Part shown: positions 27,581-36,463 of the stretch, piece after piece
Numbering within the stretch: the first letter of the stretch is position 1
How the letters are laid out: every line of letters begins with the position of its first letter
Source of the DNA: an uncultured Rhizobiaceae group bacterium
Lineage (GTDB): Bacteria > Pseudomonadota > Alphaproteobacteria > Rhizobiales > Rhizobiaceae
Reading direction: 5' to 3'
Length of the DNA: 64,000 nucleotides
NCBI GenBank assembly: GCA_947501445.1
Contig: CANMVS010000003.1
Coordinates: 434,001 to 498,000 of the forward strand
Translations under genes and position numbers: made by a program
Notes under the pieces: generated by a model
Seen by the model: the letters and a program-made list of their open reading frames with translations, nothing else
Told to the model about the DNA's origin: nothing
The model's database searches: none

Positions 27581-28489
27581 TCAAGCATCCATGGGCAAGG
27601 GTCTGGCGGCGGCATGCTCGCGATAAATGATGTAGACGCCAGCAGCCATTGTAATGGCAATGCCGAGTGAAGCCAATCCATTCGGCAGGTCAACAAAGAC
27701 AATCCAGCCGATCAATGTGGCGAATGGAATTTCCAGATATTGCATCGGTGCAAGGGTCGCGGAAGGCGCAAAACGAAGTGACCAGGTCATCAGCAGATGG
27801 GCCAGTGTGCCAATGAGCCCAATGGCGGCCAACAGCATCATATCCGTAGTGGTGGGCATGATCAGATCAAAGGCTGGCACTTCATCGCCATCCGTTACCC
27901 AAAAAATAAATCCGAGCAGAGCCGTGGCCACAATTCCACTGACCGCCTGCAGACTGATGGGATCGGTCTCCTTGGCAATTTGACGCGTAACCAGCATGAA
28001 CAGGGCAAAAATGACCGCAACGGCCAAAGGCAAAAGCGCCGGTGCGCCAACCGTTGCAAAATTGGGTTGAATGACCAGCAGCGTTCCGGCAAAGCCCACT
28101 GCGCAGGCAGATAGACGATGTATGCCTATCTGCTCCTTGAGAACAAAGCGGCCAAGCAAAAGCATGATGAATGGCATGACGAAGGCAATTGCCACCGCAT
28201 CGGCCAATGGCAGGTAGCGCAGCGCTGCAAACATCGCACCGATACCAAACATGTGCAAAATGGTGCGCACCACCATAAGTATGAACACACGCTGAGACAT
28301 GTAAACCGGGCGGCGGGCCCATAGGATAATCGGCAGCAGCAATAGCGCCTGGGCAGCAAAGCGCACAATCAGCAACTGGCCCAAAGGCACGGTATCCCCC
28401 AGCACCTTGGCGATGGAGTCGCCAAGTGGTGCCAGTGCACAAAATCCCATCATGAGGAAAATGCCGAGAAGCGGTCGGTCTTCAGTCAT
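27581..28489 (-). CDS. DMT superfamily (EamA) transporter
   Basis: 302 residues with ten predicted helices in two EamA repeats, for example LGIFLMMGFCALAPLGDSIAKVLGD at the start and SATLAPMQYLEIPFATLIGWIVF in the second half. The YLPLADAVAIAFVMPFIMLLLG and LAPMQYLEIPFA segments are typical of the drug/metabolite exporters of alphaproteobacteria. It is likely an inner membrane exporter of a small metabolite. It lies downstream of the SHMT-like gene on the same strand, 70 bases apart, so it may be co-transcribed and export a related amino acid. Confidence 0.8.
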   Translation of the reverse strand: MTEDRPLLGIFLMMGFCALAPLGDSIAKVLGDTVPLGQLLIVRFAAQALLLLPIILWARRPVYMSQRVFILMVVRTILHMFGIGAMFAALRYLPLADAVAIAFVMPFIMLLLGRFVLKEQIGIHRLSACAVGFAGTLLVIQPNFATVGAPALLPLAVAVIFALFMLVTRQIAKETDPISLQAVSGIVATALLGFIFWVTDGDEVPAFDLIMPTTTDMMLLAAIGLIGTLAHLLMTWSLRFAPSATLAPMQYLEIPFATLIGWIVFVDLPNGLASLGIAITMAAGVYIIYREHAAARPLPMDA

Positions 28490-28559
28490 GGCGCGACGTT
28501 ATGTTGAACAACCACAAAGTGCAAATATTATCGTCAGCGCCTGACAAAAGTGCGAGAGA

Positions 28560-29894
28560 TTAATCCAACAGCGAACCATTGATGAAATGCAACTGCCTGA
28601 ATTGTGCCCGCATGTCGCGCACCTCAGCGCTCAAGGATTGCGGATCATTGGTGGTCAGGCCCCTGGCGATCAGGTCTGCCAGCATTTGTGTATCCTTTGA
28701 CGTTACACCCCAGCGAACGAGCTCGGGTGTGCCAATGCGCAACCCATTAAGATCACCTGCAACCGGCGCTACGGGTAAACCAATACCGCAAGCCAAAAAA
28801 CCGGCTTTTCGCAAAGCTTTTGAGGCAGATTGTCCGCCACCGAAGGGCGCTGCCTCAATCGCGAATTGATGGGAGTTTGTAAAACCCCTGTCATTGGCAA
28901 ATACAGAAATGCCGCGTTGTTGCAGAGCGGCCGCAAGCGATTGGGCAAGGTCAATCATCGTATGTGCATAGGCTTTGCCATGATCACGCCAATCCAGCAT
29001 GGACAGGGCAAGTGCAGCAGATTTACCCGCATCGAAATTGGCCGTCATGCCGGGAAATGCAATGGCATCGAGGCGCTGTGTGATCGGGGCGTCATTGGAT
29101 ACAATCAAACCGCCGGGTGGTCCCCCAAGGCTTTTATATGTACTCATGGTCATCAGGTGCGCACCCTCATGGATGGGATTTTTCCAGGCGCGCCCGGCAA
29201 TGATGCCACACTGATGCGCCGCATCGAACAGCACCTTGGCACCAACGGTGTCGGCAATCTTGCGGATTTCAGCAACCGGATGTTCAAACAGGTTCAAACT
29301 GCCACCGATTGTGATCAGTTTGGGCTTCACCTTCTGACTGAGTGTTTCAAGACCTTCAAGTGAGACCGAATAGCCACTGGCATCAACCGGCGCGTGGTGG
29401 ATTTCAAGGCCATACAGGCCGGCACAGCCGTCAGCGTGGTGGGTGACATGGCCGCCAATAGTGGCCGGAGGGACAATGATCGCATCGCCAGGGCGGCAGG
29501 TTGCCATGAAGCCATATAGATTGGCCATGGCGCCGGATGCGACACGGATTTCGGCATAATCCGCCTGAAAGATTTCCGCACAGATTTCAGCGGCGATCAC
29601 CTCGATTTCCTCAATGGCCTCGAGACCCATTTCATATTTGTCCACCGGATACCCAAGGGACGGACGTGATCCGAGGCCGGCTGCAAGCAGCGCCTCCGCT
29701 CTTGGGTTCATGACATTTGTTGCCGGGTTGAGATTGAAACACTCCTGCTCGTGAATAACGCGATTGTTGTTGGCCAATTCCTCAAGCCGCTGAGCTATGT
29801 CGCTTGCGTTGGTTGCGGCAGTGCGTTCAGCAATCTGCTGAACAAATTGCTCACTTGGCTGTGGTACCCATGGACGGTGTTTCAACGATGTCAT
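28560..29894 (-). CDS. SHMT-like PLP-dependent enzyme
   Basis: 444 residues, fold type I. The N-terminal ASDIAQRLEELANNNRVIHEQECFNLNPATNVMNP corresponds to the SHMT start, and VLFDAAHQCGIIAG to the SHMT segment with the PLP-binding Asp and His. The Schiff-base Lys lies in MSTYKSLGGPPGG. In true serine hydroxymethyltransferase this reads TTTTHKTLRGPRGG, so the His before Lys is Tyr here and the Arg of GPRGG is Pro. It is therefore a paralogue that may act on another beta-hydroxy or alpha-methyl amino acid. ATG at 29894 has GGAGA upstream. A LysR gene is divergent from it. Confidence 0.75.
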   Translation of the reverse strand: MTSLKHRPWVPQPSEQFVQQIAERTAATNASDIAQRLEELANNNRVIHEQECFNLNPATNVMNPRAEALLAAGLGSRPSLGYPVDKYEMGLEAIEEIEVIAAEICAEIFQADYAEIRVASGAMANLYGFMATCRPGDAIIVPPATIGGHVTHHADGCAGLYGLEIHHAPVDASGYSVSLEGLETLSQKVKPKLITIGGSLNLFEHPVAEIRKIADTVGAKVLFDAAHQCGIIAGRAWKNPIHEGAHLMTMSTYKSLGGPPGGLIVSNDAPITQRLDAIAFPGMTANFDAGKSAALALSMLDWRDHGKAYAHTMIDLAQSLAAALQQRGISVFANDRGFTNSHQFAIEAAPFGGGQSASKALRKAGFLACGIGLPVAPVAGDLNGLRIGTPELVRWGVTSKDTQMLADLIARGLTTNDPQSLSAEVRDMRAQFRQLHFINGSLLD

Positions 29895-29966
29895 GTTGTG
29901 TCTCCTGATTTTCATCCACACAAACAAATTTACTGGACACCTGCAAACCAGTTTTGCTAAATATTA

Positions 29967-29985
29967 GGCCTAGAAAAACTAGGCC
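29967..29985. promoter_or_regulatory. inverted repeat GGCCTAG-N5-CTAGGCC, probable LysR site
   Basis: A perfect 7-bp inverted repeat with an A5 spacer, seven bases before the ATG of the LysR gene and 72 bases upstream of the SHMT-like start. The position fits autorepression of the LysR gene together with control of the divergent gene. The core does not show the usual T-N11-A form exactly. Confidence 0.6.
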
Positions 29986-29991
29986 AAGTAC

Positions 29992-30876
29992 ATGTCCTTA
30001 TCACCACCACGTCCCAAGGGACCGCCGTTGAATGCGCTACGAGCCTTTGAGGCCGCAGCCAGACTGGGCGGATTTGCAGCCGCCGCAGATGAACTATGTG
30101 TCACGCCCGGTGCCATTGCCCAACACATCAAGGCGCTGGAAACTTGGGCGGGTGCACCCCTTTTTGAACGTCGTTCCCAGGGCGTTGCAATCACGCCGCT
30201 CGCTCAAGGTGTGCTCTCAGCATTCAGTCTGGCGTTTGATCAACTCGGAGAGGCCGTGCAAACACTGCGATCACGCGCGGCACCGCGCCATATCCGGATC
30301 GCGGCCCTGCCCAGCATCGCACAATTGTGGCTGTCGCCGCGACTTCCTGCTGCCCGGGCGTTGTCGCCCGATACAACCATTTCGGTCACGGCAATGGAGA
30401 CACCGCCCAACTTGCTGCGCGAACCATTTGATTTATGCATTTTCTTCAGGGACCTGCCGATACAGCCGGAAGAGTTAATACTGGCCAACGATGTGATTTT
30501 TCCGGTCTGTGCGCCCGAATTGGCAAGGCGATTGAACGAACCCGGTGATCTGGAAAACATAGCCTGTCTGCATGATTCAACCTGGTCTGGGGACTGGAAG
30601 CACTGGCTTGAAACTGAGGCGACACACATCAAAGCAGTTGGCCCTGTCTATTCACTCTATAGCCTTGCATTGGAGGAGGCCAAAAATGGCGCTGGCGTTC
30701 TAATGGGCCACAGCGCGATGGTGGAGGCACAATTGGCATCCGGTGAGCTGGTCGCACCGTTTCATAACAAGGTTGTGTTGCAACGGGCCCTTTGTGTTTC
30801 AATGACACCGTCAGCGCGGGAGAATTCTGCTGTTCGCTCGGTCCTGAATTCTCTTGCCGGACGAAAGCTGATCTGA
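29992..30876 (+). CDS. LysR family regulator (GcvA-like)
   Basis: 294 residues. PPLNALRAFEAAARLGGFAAAADELCVTPGAIAQHIKALETWAGAPLF is the winged helix-turn-helix of the GcvA subgroup; the rest is the periplasmic-binding-like effector domain. It is divergent from the SHMT-like gene with a palindrome between them, so it probably controls that gene in response to an amino acid, as GcvA does for glycine cleavage. Its stop codon directly abuts a dispersed extragenic element. Confidence 0.85.
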   Translation: MSLSPPRPKGPPLNALRAFEAAARLGGFAAAADELCVTPGAIAQHIKALETWAGAPLFERRSQGVAITPLAQGVLSAFSLAFDQLGEAVQTLRSRAAPRHIRIAALPSIAQLWLSPRLPAARALSPDTTISVTAMETPPNLLREPFDLCIFFRDLPIQPEELILANDVIFPVCAPELARRLNEPGDLENIACLHDSTWSGDWKHWLETEATHIKAVGPVYSLYSLALEEAKNGAGVLMGHSAMVEAQLASGELVAPFHNKVVLQRALCVSMTPSARENSAVRSVLNSLAGRKLI

Positions 30877-30960
30877 ACGGAATCGGCAAAACCTGAATGC
30901 ATCAACAATATCCAGGGCCGACACCGTTGTGCCGTCTCTTACAAAACGTGAATTGGTTTA
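30877..30960 (+). repeat. dispersed two-hairpin extragenic element, copy 2 (left-truncated)
   Basis: Matches copy 1 from the right arm of hairpin 1 (GGCAAAACCTGAATGCATCA at 30886 on) through GGCCGACACCGTTGT to the end. The left arm of hairpin 1 is missing, and hairpin 2 is damaged (GAATTGG instead of GAAACGG). It fills the space between the convergent LysR and cyclase genes. Confidence 0.8.
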
Positions 30961-30970
30961 GGGTCAAAGA

Positions 30971-33946
30971 TCAGTCTTTGTCTTTGTCAAGCTTGTCGGC
31001 AATATCGCGCAGCAATTGTGTTGCCTGTTCGCGATCTTCATTTGACATTGCAGCAACATCCAGATCAACGGAAAGACTGGCGCGTTTTTCAGAAATTCTG
31101 TCCGCATCCGCGTCGTTTTGCAACGGTGCGTCAATGACATGATAGGTCTTTACCGGATAGGCAAAGCCCTTGATCTTGACGGTTTCGTGCTCCTGGCAGG
31201 GAATTTCTTCACCGATGAGATTATAAGTTTCAGCGGACAGGAGGATGCGGCCCGGTACTGCACTATGTTCCAGTCGGGAAGCCAGATTTACGACGCCGCC
31301 AATGATTGTGTAGTCCATGCGCACATCACTGCCGAAATTTCCAACGGCACAAAATCCTGTCGCAATGCCAATACGCGCCTTCATCGGTTCGACCAAACCA
31401 TGTTCTGACCAGGAAAGTGTCAATTCGTCCAGCCGCTTCTGCATTTCAATTGCCATCCGGACACAGGCCAGGGCATCGGTTTTGACACCGCGTGACACCG
31501 GGTCACCAAAGAAGATCATGATGGCATCGCCGACATATTTGTCGATTGTTGCACCATGGGACAGTGCAATGCGTGACATTTCGGTCAGATATTCGTTGAT
31601 AATCTGGGAGAGGTCTTCCGATTCAAGCCGGTCAGCGACTTCGGTGAACCCGACCAGGTCGCTGAAAAAGACCGTCAGTTTTTTGCGTTTGCTGGCCACA
31701 ACAGCAGATTGTTCGCCGGTGAAGATTGATTCATAGATTTGTGGCGAGAGATATTTCGACAGCTGGCTGGAAAGTTGCTCCAGGGCCCGAGATTTTTCGG
31801 CAAGCTCGTTTTCGCGTTCCTTCAACTCGGTGATGTCGGAATAGACGGCAACGACGCCGCCTTCTGCAGTCTGCCTTTCGCTGATCATGATCCACACACC
31901 ATCAACACGTTGCATGATATGGGGCGGACCCGGGTTTCTGTGCAGTGCCATGCGTTGTTTCAGCCATTCATCCTCCCGCCCTCTGGCGGCTTCGATGAAG
32001 TCCGCTTTCAACGCGCGCCTCAATATGTCCTCAAAGGTAAGGCCAGGGCGTATCTGATCCGCTATTTCCGGGTGAACGAGCGTACCGTATTTTTTGTTAC
32101 ACACTACGAGCTGGTCATTGCTGTCATAAAGTGAAAATGCTTCAGAAATACTCTCGATCGCATCGGACAGGCGCCGTCTTGCCGTATCAATTTCACGCAG
32201 GTTGGATTCCTGCACTTCGATCGTAATGTCCCTGAATACACCCAGGGCCTGCGCCATATGCCCAAGCTCGTCCTTGCGTTCACGGCCCGGAATATCGACA
32301 CTTGTATCGCCGCCCGCCAGTTTGGTCATGGCCAGTGTCGTTTCTTCAATGGGGCGAACGATGCGTGGGCCAACAAACACAATCATGACCAGAAATGCGC
32401 TAATGATACTGGCGGCCGATATCAGCACCATTATGATTTTGCTGTTTCGAATTCTTTCCTGGGCTTTTGCTGCGGTTGCATCACTCATTTGTTGTGTGAA
32501 CAACACAAAATCAGTCACTGCTGAGCGCATGGCAACAGATTGTGCCTGACTTATATCAAGCGCTGTATGGGCTATTTCCTGTTGGTCCAACTCAGCGCGC
32601 TTCAAAATAAAAATGTTATCCGTGTCGCGTCCAAGACCCAGCAGTAACGCAATATATTGCCGCAGATTCTGCAGGCTGGCGGTTTGTGGCAGTTCATCCA
32701 GAGCGCGTTGCATTTGTCCGGCTGAGGCCTGAAACCGCTCCCTGAGCGGAGGCAGCAATTGACCATCGAAAACATGGGCAGTTTCACTCAGCAGGCCTGA
32801 AGCAAGATTGCCCTCTGCGCGCAAAGACATCAAATGCAGCAGTTTGAAGGATCCGGTATCCACCAGTTCCGTCATTGCATTTGCCTGTTCCTCGGCAATG
32901 GTTTCGATGGTTGTGATTATTTCATCTCTGGCTTCGAAAATAACCGGCGTCAGTATCGAAAGAAATTCCTTATGCGCAGCCGCCAGCGCCGTCAGTCGGG
33001 TATCGCGGTCGGTTGTGAGTGGTGCATTGTCTGTCGCTGAAGAAATGGCGTCCAGATAAACCAGCAGAGTATCTGCTGACGCGCGCAATGAGTCACTGGT
33101 GTCATCATCACGTAATGCCGCCAGATCCCGATCAAAGCGTTGGCGCAGTTGCCCAAGAGCCAATCGGGTGCGTGGTTCCAGTCTGGTTACAGCCCGCCCG
33201 GCAGCTTCACGCAACAGACTGACAATCAACCCCCCATTGGTCCGTATGGCCAGCAGGTGTCCGAGGCGGGATGTTCCGGCCTCGATGGCAGATTTCAGTG
33301 CTTCTATTGTGTCGGAATTGCTTGTCTCGCTGGTAATGACGAGATCAAATACCGCATTGTCAACCAGTGGCTCCAGCGTTTCCAGAAAGGTGTTGTGGGT
33401 TCTCGACAGCAGCGTGGACGCTTCGTGCAGTTGTTTCGTCAGCGTCAATTTTTTTTCGACGGCTGACTCCATTATCGCCAGCTGGGTTGTGATCTGGGAT
33501 GATGATGCAGCAAATTTCATTGCAATGTCAGGGGCGATACCCAATGCCTGCCATTGTTGGATAAGTGCATTCAGTTGCACGATTGCCTTATCCAGAACCT
33601 GTTTTTGATCGAGGCGCTCCTGATGAGTCGCGCTTGCCATGATTGACGGTGCGCCAGCCGCTATGTCCGTACTGATTTCAGCAACTTTGAGCGCCAGCGT
33701 AATTTCCGGAATACTCTCTGCAGTGATATCCGTCACCGCTGCTTCGATCTGCTCGAAAACAATCCAGGCAATTATACAGGCAACGGCGGTCAAGGCAGCC
33801 AGAGTGAAGAGTGTTGCTGAAAGCTTGGCCTTGATGCCAAACCGGTAATGCTGTTTGGCAGCCGCTGAGCGAACCGACCCTGAAGGGGAAACCGGTGTCG
33901 TCTGCTCCTTTTGATCTTTACCTGTTTCGGATCGGTTGACAGTCAC
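30971..33946 (-). CDS. membrane class III cyclase with HAMP and PAS domains
   Basis: 991 residues. Helix 1 (about 40-66) and helix 2 (about 502-528) enclose a helical periplasmic sensor of some 430 residues. A HAMP domain follows (VRPIEETTLAMTKLAGGDTSVDIPG...), a PAS domain (about 595-710, ESISEAFSLYDSNDQLVVCNKKYG) and the catalytic domain (about 750-930) with VFFSDLVGFTEVADRL and YVGDAIMIFFGDP carrying both metal Asp residues. It should make cAMP or cGMP in response to a periplasmic signal. Its GTG start overlaps the stop of a periplasmic binding protein gene (GTGA), so the two are translationally coupled; that protein probably presents the ligand. Confidence 0.85.
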   Translation of the reverse strand: MTVNRSETGKDQKEQTTPVSPSGSVRSAAAKQHYRFGIKAKLSATLFTLAALTAVACIIAWIVFEQIEAAVTDITAESIPEITLALKVAEISTDIAAGAPSIMASATHQERLDQKQVLDKAIVQLNALIQQWQALGIAPDIAMKFAASSSQITTQLAIMESAVEKKLTLTKQLHEASTLLSRTHNTFLETLEPLVDNAVFDLVITSETSNSDTIEALKSAIEAGTSRLGHLLAIRTNGGLIVSLLREAAGRAVTRLEPRTRLALGQLRQRFDRDLAALRDDDTSDSLRASADTLLVYLDAISSATDNAPLTTDRDTRLTALAAAHKEFLSILTPVIFEARDEIITTIETIAEEQANAMTELVDTGSFKLLHLMSLRAEGNLASGLLSETAHVFDGQLLPPLRERFQASAGQMQRALDELPQTASLQNLRQYIALLLGLGRDTDNIFILKRAELDQQEIAHTALDISQAQSVAMRSAVTDFVLFTQQMSDATAAKAQERIRNSKIIMVLISAASIISAFLVMIVFVGPRIVRPIEETTLAMTKLAGGDTSVDIPGRERKDELGHMAQALGVFRDITIEVQESNLREIDTARRRLSDAIESISEAFSLYDSNDQLVVCNKKYGTLVHPEIADQIRPGLTFEDILRRALKADFIEAARGREDEWLKQRMALHRNPGPPHIMQRVDGVWIMISERQTAEGGVVAVYSDITELKERENELAEKSRALEQLSSQLSKYLSPQIYESIFTGEQSAVVASKRKKLTVFFSDLVGFTEVADRLESEDLSQIINEYLTEMSRIALSHGATIDKYVGDAIMIFFGDPVSRGVKTDALACVRMAIEMQKRLDELTLSWSEHGLVEPMKARIGIATGFCAVGNFGSDVRMDYTIIGGVVNLASRLEHSAVPGRILLSAETYNLIGEEIPCQEHETVKIKGFAYPVKTYHVIDAPLQNDADADRISEKRASLSVDLDVAAMSNEDREQATQLLRDIADKLDKDKD

Positions 33947-35145
33947 TCGCTGTTTTTTCTTTCTACGGCGGTAAATGAGCCATCCTTGCCAATTTCAGTC
34001 AGGTAGACTTCATCCGAACCCTGATTGTCATCGGGTCCATATGTCAGTTCCAGACCATCCAGATCGAACCGCGTGTCCTTGTTGAATAGCTCTATGAATT
34101 TTTCCCGGGTTGGGATTGGTCCGATTTTTTGTAAAGCGGTTATAAGCAGGCGTCCAACGATGTAACCTTCAAAGGCAATGAAGTTTGCCGCCGTATCCGG
34201 TGAATAATTGTCCAGCGCGGTTTTAAACCTCGTGGCAAGTGGAATGTCCTCAAAGAGCGGAACCACCTGTGAGACGAAAACCGATTGATCGATTGCGTCC
34301 AGTTCTGCGGCAAGTGCGCTGCCACCAACGAATGAAAGTGCCGCAAAAACCGGATCCACGCCGATTGAAAGGGCCGTCTGAATAAATGCCGCGGTTGGTT
34401 TATAAGCACCCACAATGACCACCGCGTCAGGATCTGATTTGCGAATTGACAGTAATGCCCTTTTTACTGCCGTCGTGTTTCGCATGTAGGTGCCATCGGC
34501 TGCTGGCTGCAGATTGCGCCTGCGTAGCGCCAGATTGATGCCTGTCAGACCAGCACGGCCAAATGTGTCATCCTGATACAATACACCTATTTTATTCAGG
34601 CCCAGATCACCGGTCAGGTAGTCGATCAGTGCTTCAGCCTCCTGATCATAGGAAGCCCGGAAATTGACGACATTGCGCAGTGCCGGATTGCGCAAAAAAC
34701 TGACCCCGGTAAAAGCGCCGACAAAAGGAATATTGTTTTTTTGCGCTATGGGTTGAGCGCTTTGGGCTGTTGGTGTTCCCACTTGCCCCACAAGCGCAAA
34801 CACCTGATCATCCTTTATCAGCCGATTTGTATTCTCAATAGCCTGCTCCGGCTCGTACCCATCATTGTAGCTGATCAGTTCCAGGCGACGCCCATCGATA
34901 CCACCGGCTCGGTTAACTTCGTTGAATGCAGCCAGCAGACCATTGCGATAATCTGTACCCAACGAGGATGCAGGACCATCAAAGGCAGCTGATTGACCAA
35001 AGATAATACGGTCATCAGTTATACCCTGTTGGGCAGCGGCCTGAGAATTCACTGCCAGCAACAGTAAAGCTACACCGACATAAATTTGAATGGGCGATAG
35101 CAGGGCCCTGTCAAAAATTTGTGCGATAGTCCAGCGTTCTTCCAT
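33943..35145 (-). CDS. periplasmic ligand-binding protein (Leu/Ile/Val-BP type) paired with a cyclase
   Basis: 400 residues with a signal peptide (IYVGVALLLLAVNSQAAAQQ). The mature part is a Peripla_BP_6 protein of the branched-chain amino acid/amide type: IIFGQSAAFDGPASSLGTDYRNGLLAAFNEVNRAGGIDGRRLEL and FALVGQVGTPTAQSAQPIAQ. No permease or ATPase gene is nearby; the only partner is the downstream membrane cyclase, with overlapping start and stop. I infer a sensory rather than transport role. The ATG at 35145 is preferred, though no strong ribosome site is visible and an in-frame start at 35154 is possible. Confidence 0.8.
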   Translation of the reverse strand: MEERWTIAQIFDRALLSPIQIYVGVALLLLAVNSQAAAQQGITDDRIIFGQSAAFDGPASSLGTDYRNGLLAAFNEVNRAGGIDGRRLELISYNDGYEPEQAIENTNRLIKDDQVFALVGQVGTPTAQSAQPIAQKNNIPFVGAFTGVSFLRNPALRNVVNFRASYDQEAEALIDYLTGDLGLNKIGVLYQDDTFGRAGLTGINLALRRRNLQPAADGTYMRNTTAVKRALLSIRKSDPDAVVIVGAYKPTAAFIQTALSIGVDPVFAALSFVGGSALAAELDAIDQSVFVSQVVPLFEDIPLATRFKTALDNYSPDTAANFIAFEGYIVGRLLITALQKIGPIPTREKFIELFNKDTRFDLDGLELTYGPDDNQGSDEVYLTEIGKDGSFTAVERKNSE

Positions 35146-35256
35146 TCGAGGCAATCTAGACAGTTTTGTTACTTTGGCAATCGAGCAATGCGGCAGAGAC
35201 GCGATAATGGTAAACCAGCGCCAAAGTCCTGACAGATTGCGTTGCAGTAATACGGG

Positions 35257-35874
35257 TCAATTTCCTGTTTGTCTGGTGTTATTGTCCTCAAGCAGGCCGA
35301 GACCGGACAGGGTTGTCTCGGCAGCTGACCAGAGCTCCGCTTCGCTTCGCACAACCTTACACATGATATTGAGCCCCATCAGCAGATTTTGCAGCGCAAG
35401 TGCCGTGGCGTGTATGTCACGTTTTTCATCTATCTCGCCCTGCGCTACGCCCCGATGCAGCAGCCGTTCAAGGTTGCCAAGACTGCCCAGAACAACGCCT
35501 TCCATCAGGTCGCCCAGTTCATCATGAACATTGCAAAACTCGCTGACGCTGTTGATGACCATGCACCCGCGACCCTCCGTGTCCGCTGATCGCGCTTTGC
35601 ATGCGTTGCGGAAGGTCCGCGTCAAGAGCGCTTTGATCGCAATTCCCTGCTTTGCTTCCGTCAGTGCCTTGTCCGGTGACTGGTCGCAATATCTTTCCAG
35701 CACCTCGCGAAACAATGCCTCGCGGCTGGTAAAGGCGTTGTAGAAGCTGGAACGGGTAATACCCAATTGTTCAGACAATGCCTTGACCGAGGATGCTTCA
35801 TAACCGTTTCGCCAGATGGCATTCATCACCACATCGACAGCTTCGTCGCGATCAAATTTTGATGGCCGTCCCAT
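35257..35874 (-). CDS. TetR family regulator of the divergent DUF1330 gene
   Basis: 205 residues: MGRPSKFDRDEAVDVVMNAIWRNGYEASSVKALSEQLGITRSSFYNAFTSREAL is a TetR helix-turn-helix of the common GRP-K start type. The C-terminal domain (GCMVINSVSEFCNVHDELG) contains Cys and resembles the TetR_C group of quinone- or electrophile-sensing repressors. Two 24-bp inverted repeats lie between it and the divergent DUF1330 gene, which it probably represses together with itself. Confidence 0.85.
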   Translation of the reverse strand: MGRPSKFDRDEAVDVVMNAIWRNGYEASSVKALSEQLGITRSSFYNAFTSREALFREVLERYCDQSPDKALTEAKQGIAIKALLTRTFRNACKARSADTEGRGCMVINSVSEFCNVHDELGDLMEGVVLGSLGNLERLLHRGVAQGEIDEKRDIHATALALQNLLMGLNIMCKVVRSEAELWSAAETTLSGLGLLEDNNTRQTGN

Positions 35875-35900
35875 TTGCGAATTCCCATAGGTAGTGAATT

Positions 35901-35959
35901 ATTTTATACACATGTGGACAAAATAACATTGATGTGTTTTATACATAAGTGACCAAAAC
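35901..35959. promoter_or_regulatory. two operators of the form (A/G)TTTT-N14-AAAA(T/C)
   Basis: Site 1 (35901-35924) is ATTTTATACACA then TGTGGACAAAAT, a 24-bp palindrome with mismatches in two base pairs. Site 2 (35936-35959) begins GTTTTATACATA and ends AGTGACCAAAAC. They lie 26 and 35 bases from the TetR and DUF1330 starts and share TTTTATACA. Most likely the binding sites of the adjacent TetR. Confidence 0.75.
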
Positions 35960-35993
35960 CTTCGGGTCAATCAAACAGACAGGGACCAAAGCA

Positions 35994-36284
35994 ATGGCTG
36001 CATTCTTCATCGCAACGACAAAAGTCAAAAATCCGGACAAATTCCAGACCTATGCGCAAAAAGCCGGCGCATCCATTGCTCAGTATGACGGTGAAATGGT
36101 TTTACGCGGAAAATCGGTCAATGTGCTTTCTGGTCACAGCGACCCGAATGCCGTCGGAATTGTCAGATTTGCCGATACAGATGCACTTGAGCGCTGGTAC
36201 AATTCAGCTGATTACCAGCAATTGATTCCATTGCGCAATGAGGCCGCTGATATGACGCTGGTCACCTATGAAGAACCTGCATAG
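35994..36284 (+). CDS. DUF1330 family protein
   Basis: 96 residues, a small ferredoxin-like alpha/beta barrel domain: MAAFFIATTKVKNPDKFQTYAQKAGASIAQYDGEMVLRGK and IVRFADTDALERWYNSADYQQLIPLRNEAADMTLV are the full family pattern. The enzymatic role of the family is unknown. AGGGA precedes the ATG at 35994. It is a single gene under the divergent TetR and ends before a strong terminator. Confidence 0.85.
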   Translation: MAAFFIATTKVKNPDKFQTYAQKAGASIAQYDGEMVLRGKSVNVLSGHSDPNAVGIVRFADTDALERWYNSADYQQLIPLRNEAADMTLVTYEEPA

Positions 36285-36340
36285 CTGGTGGGGTTCAAGG
36301 CGGACGGCCTGAATTCTCTGAGTACACAGCGCACAGACAT

Positions 36341-36373
36341 AAATGGACCAGGCTGATGCCAGGTCCATTTTTA
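36341..36373 (+). terminator. rho-independent terminator after the DUF1330 gene
   Basis: AAATGGACC (36341-36349) pairs with GGTCCATTT (36362-36370); inside, GGC/GCC closes a TGAT loop with one A-A mismatch between the stems. A T-rich tail (TTTTTATA) follows. It ends transcription of the rightward DUF1330 gene. Confidence 0.85.
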
Positions 36374-36380
36374 TACGTGT

Positions 36381-36463
36381 CTGCATCGGCAATACCTGAA
36401 TGCATCAACAAGATCAAAGGCCGACACCGTCGTCCCGTTTCTGACAAAATGTGAAACGATCTA
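36381..36463 (+). repeat. dispersed two-hairpin extragenic element, copy 3 (left-truncated)
   Basis: Matches copy 1 from CTGCATCGGCAATACCTGAA on, lacking the left arm of hairpin 1. Hairpin 2 is CCGTTTC with GAAACGA, one mismatch. Its last bases (GATCTA) supply the stop codon of ugpC on the other strand. Confidence 0.8.

Noticed and set aside
28560-29894. Ordinary glyA serine hydroxymethyltransferase
   Set aside because: Two normally invariant active-site residues differ and the context (LysR, DMT exporter) is unlike a housekeeping glyA locus.
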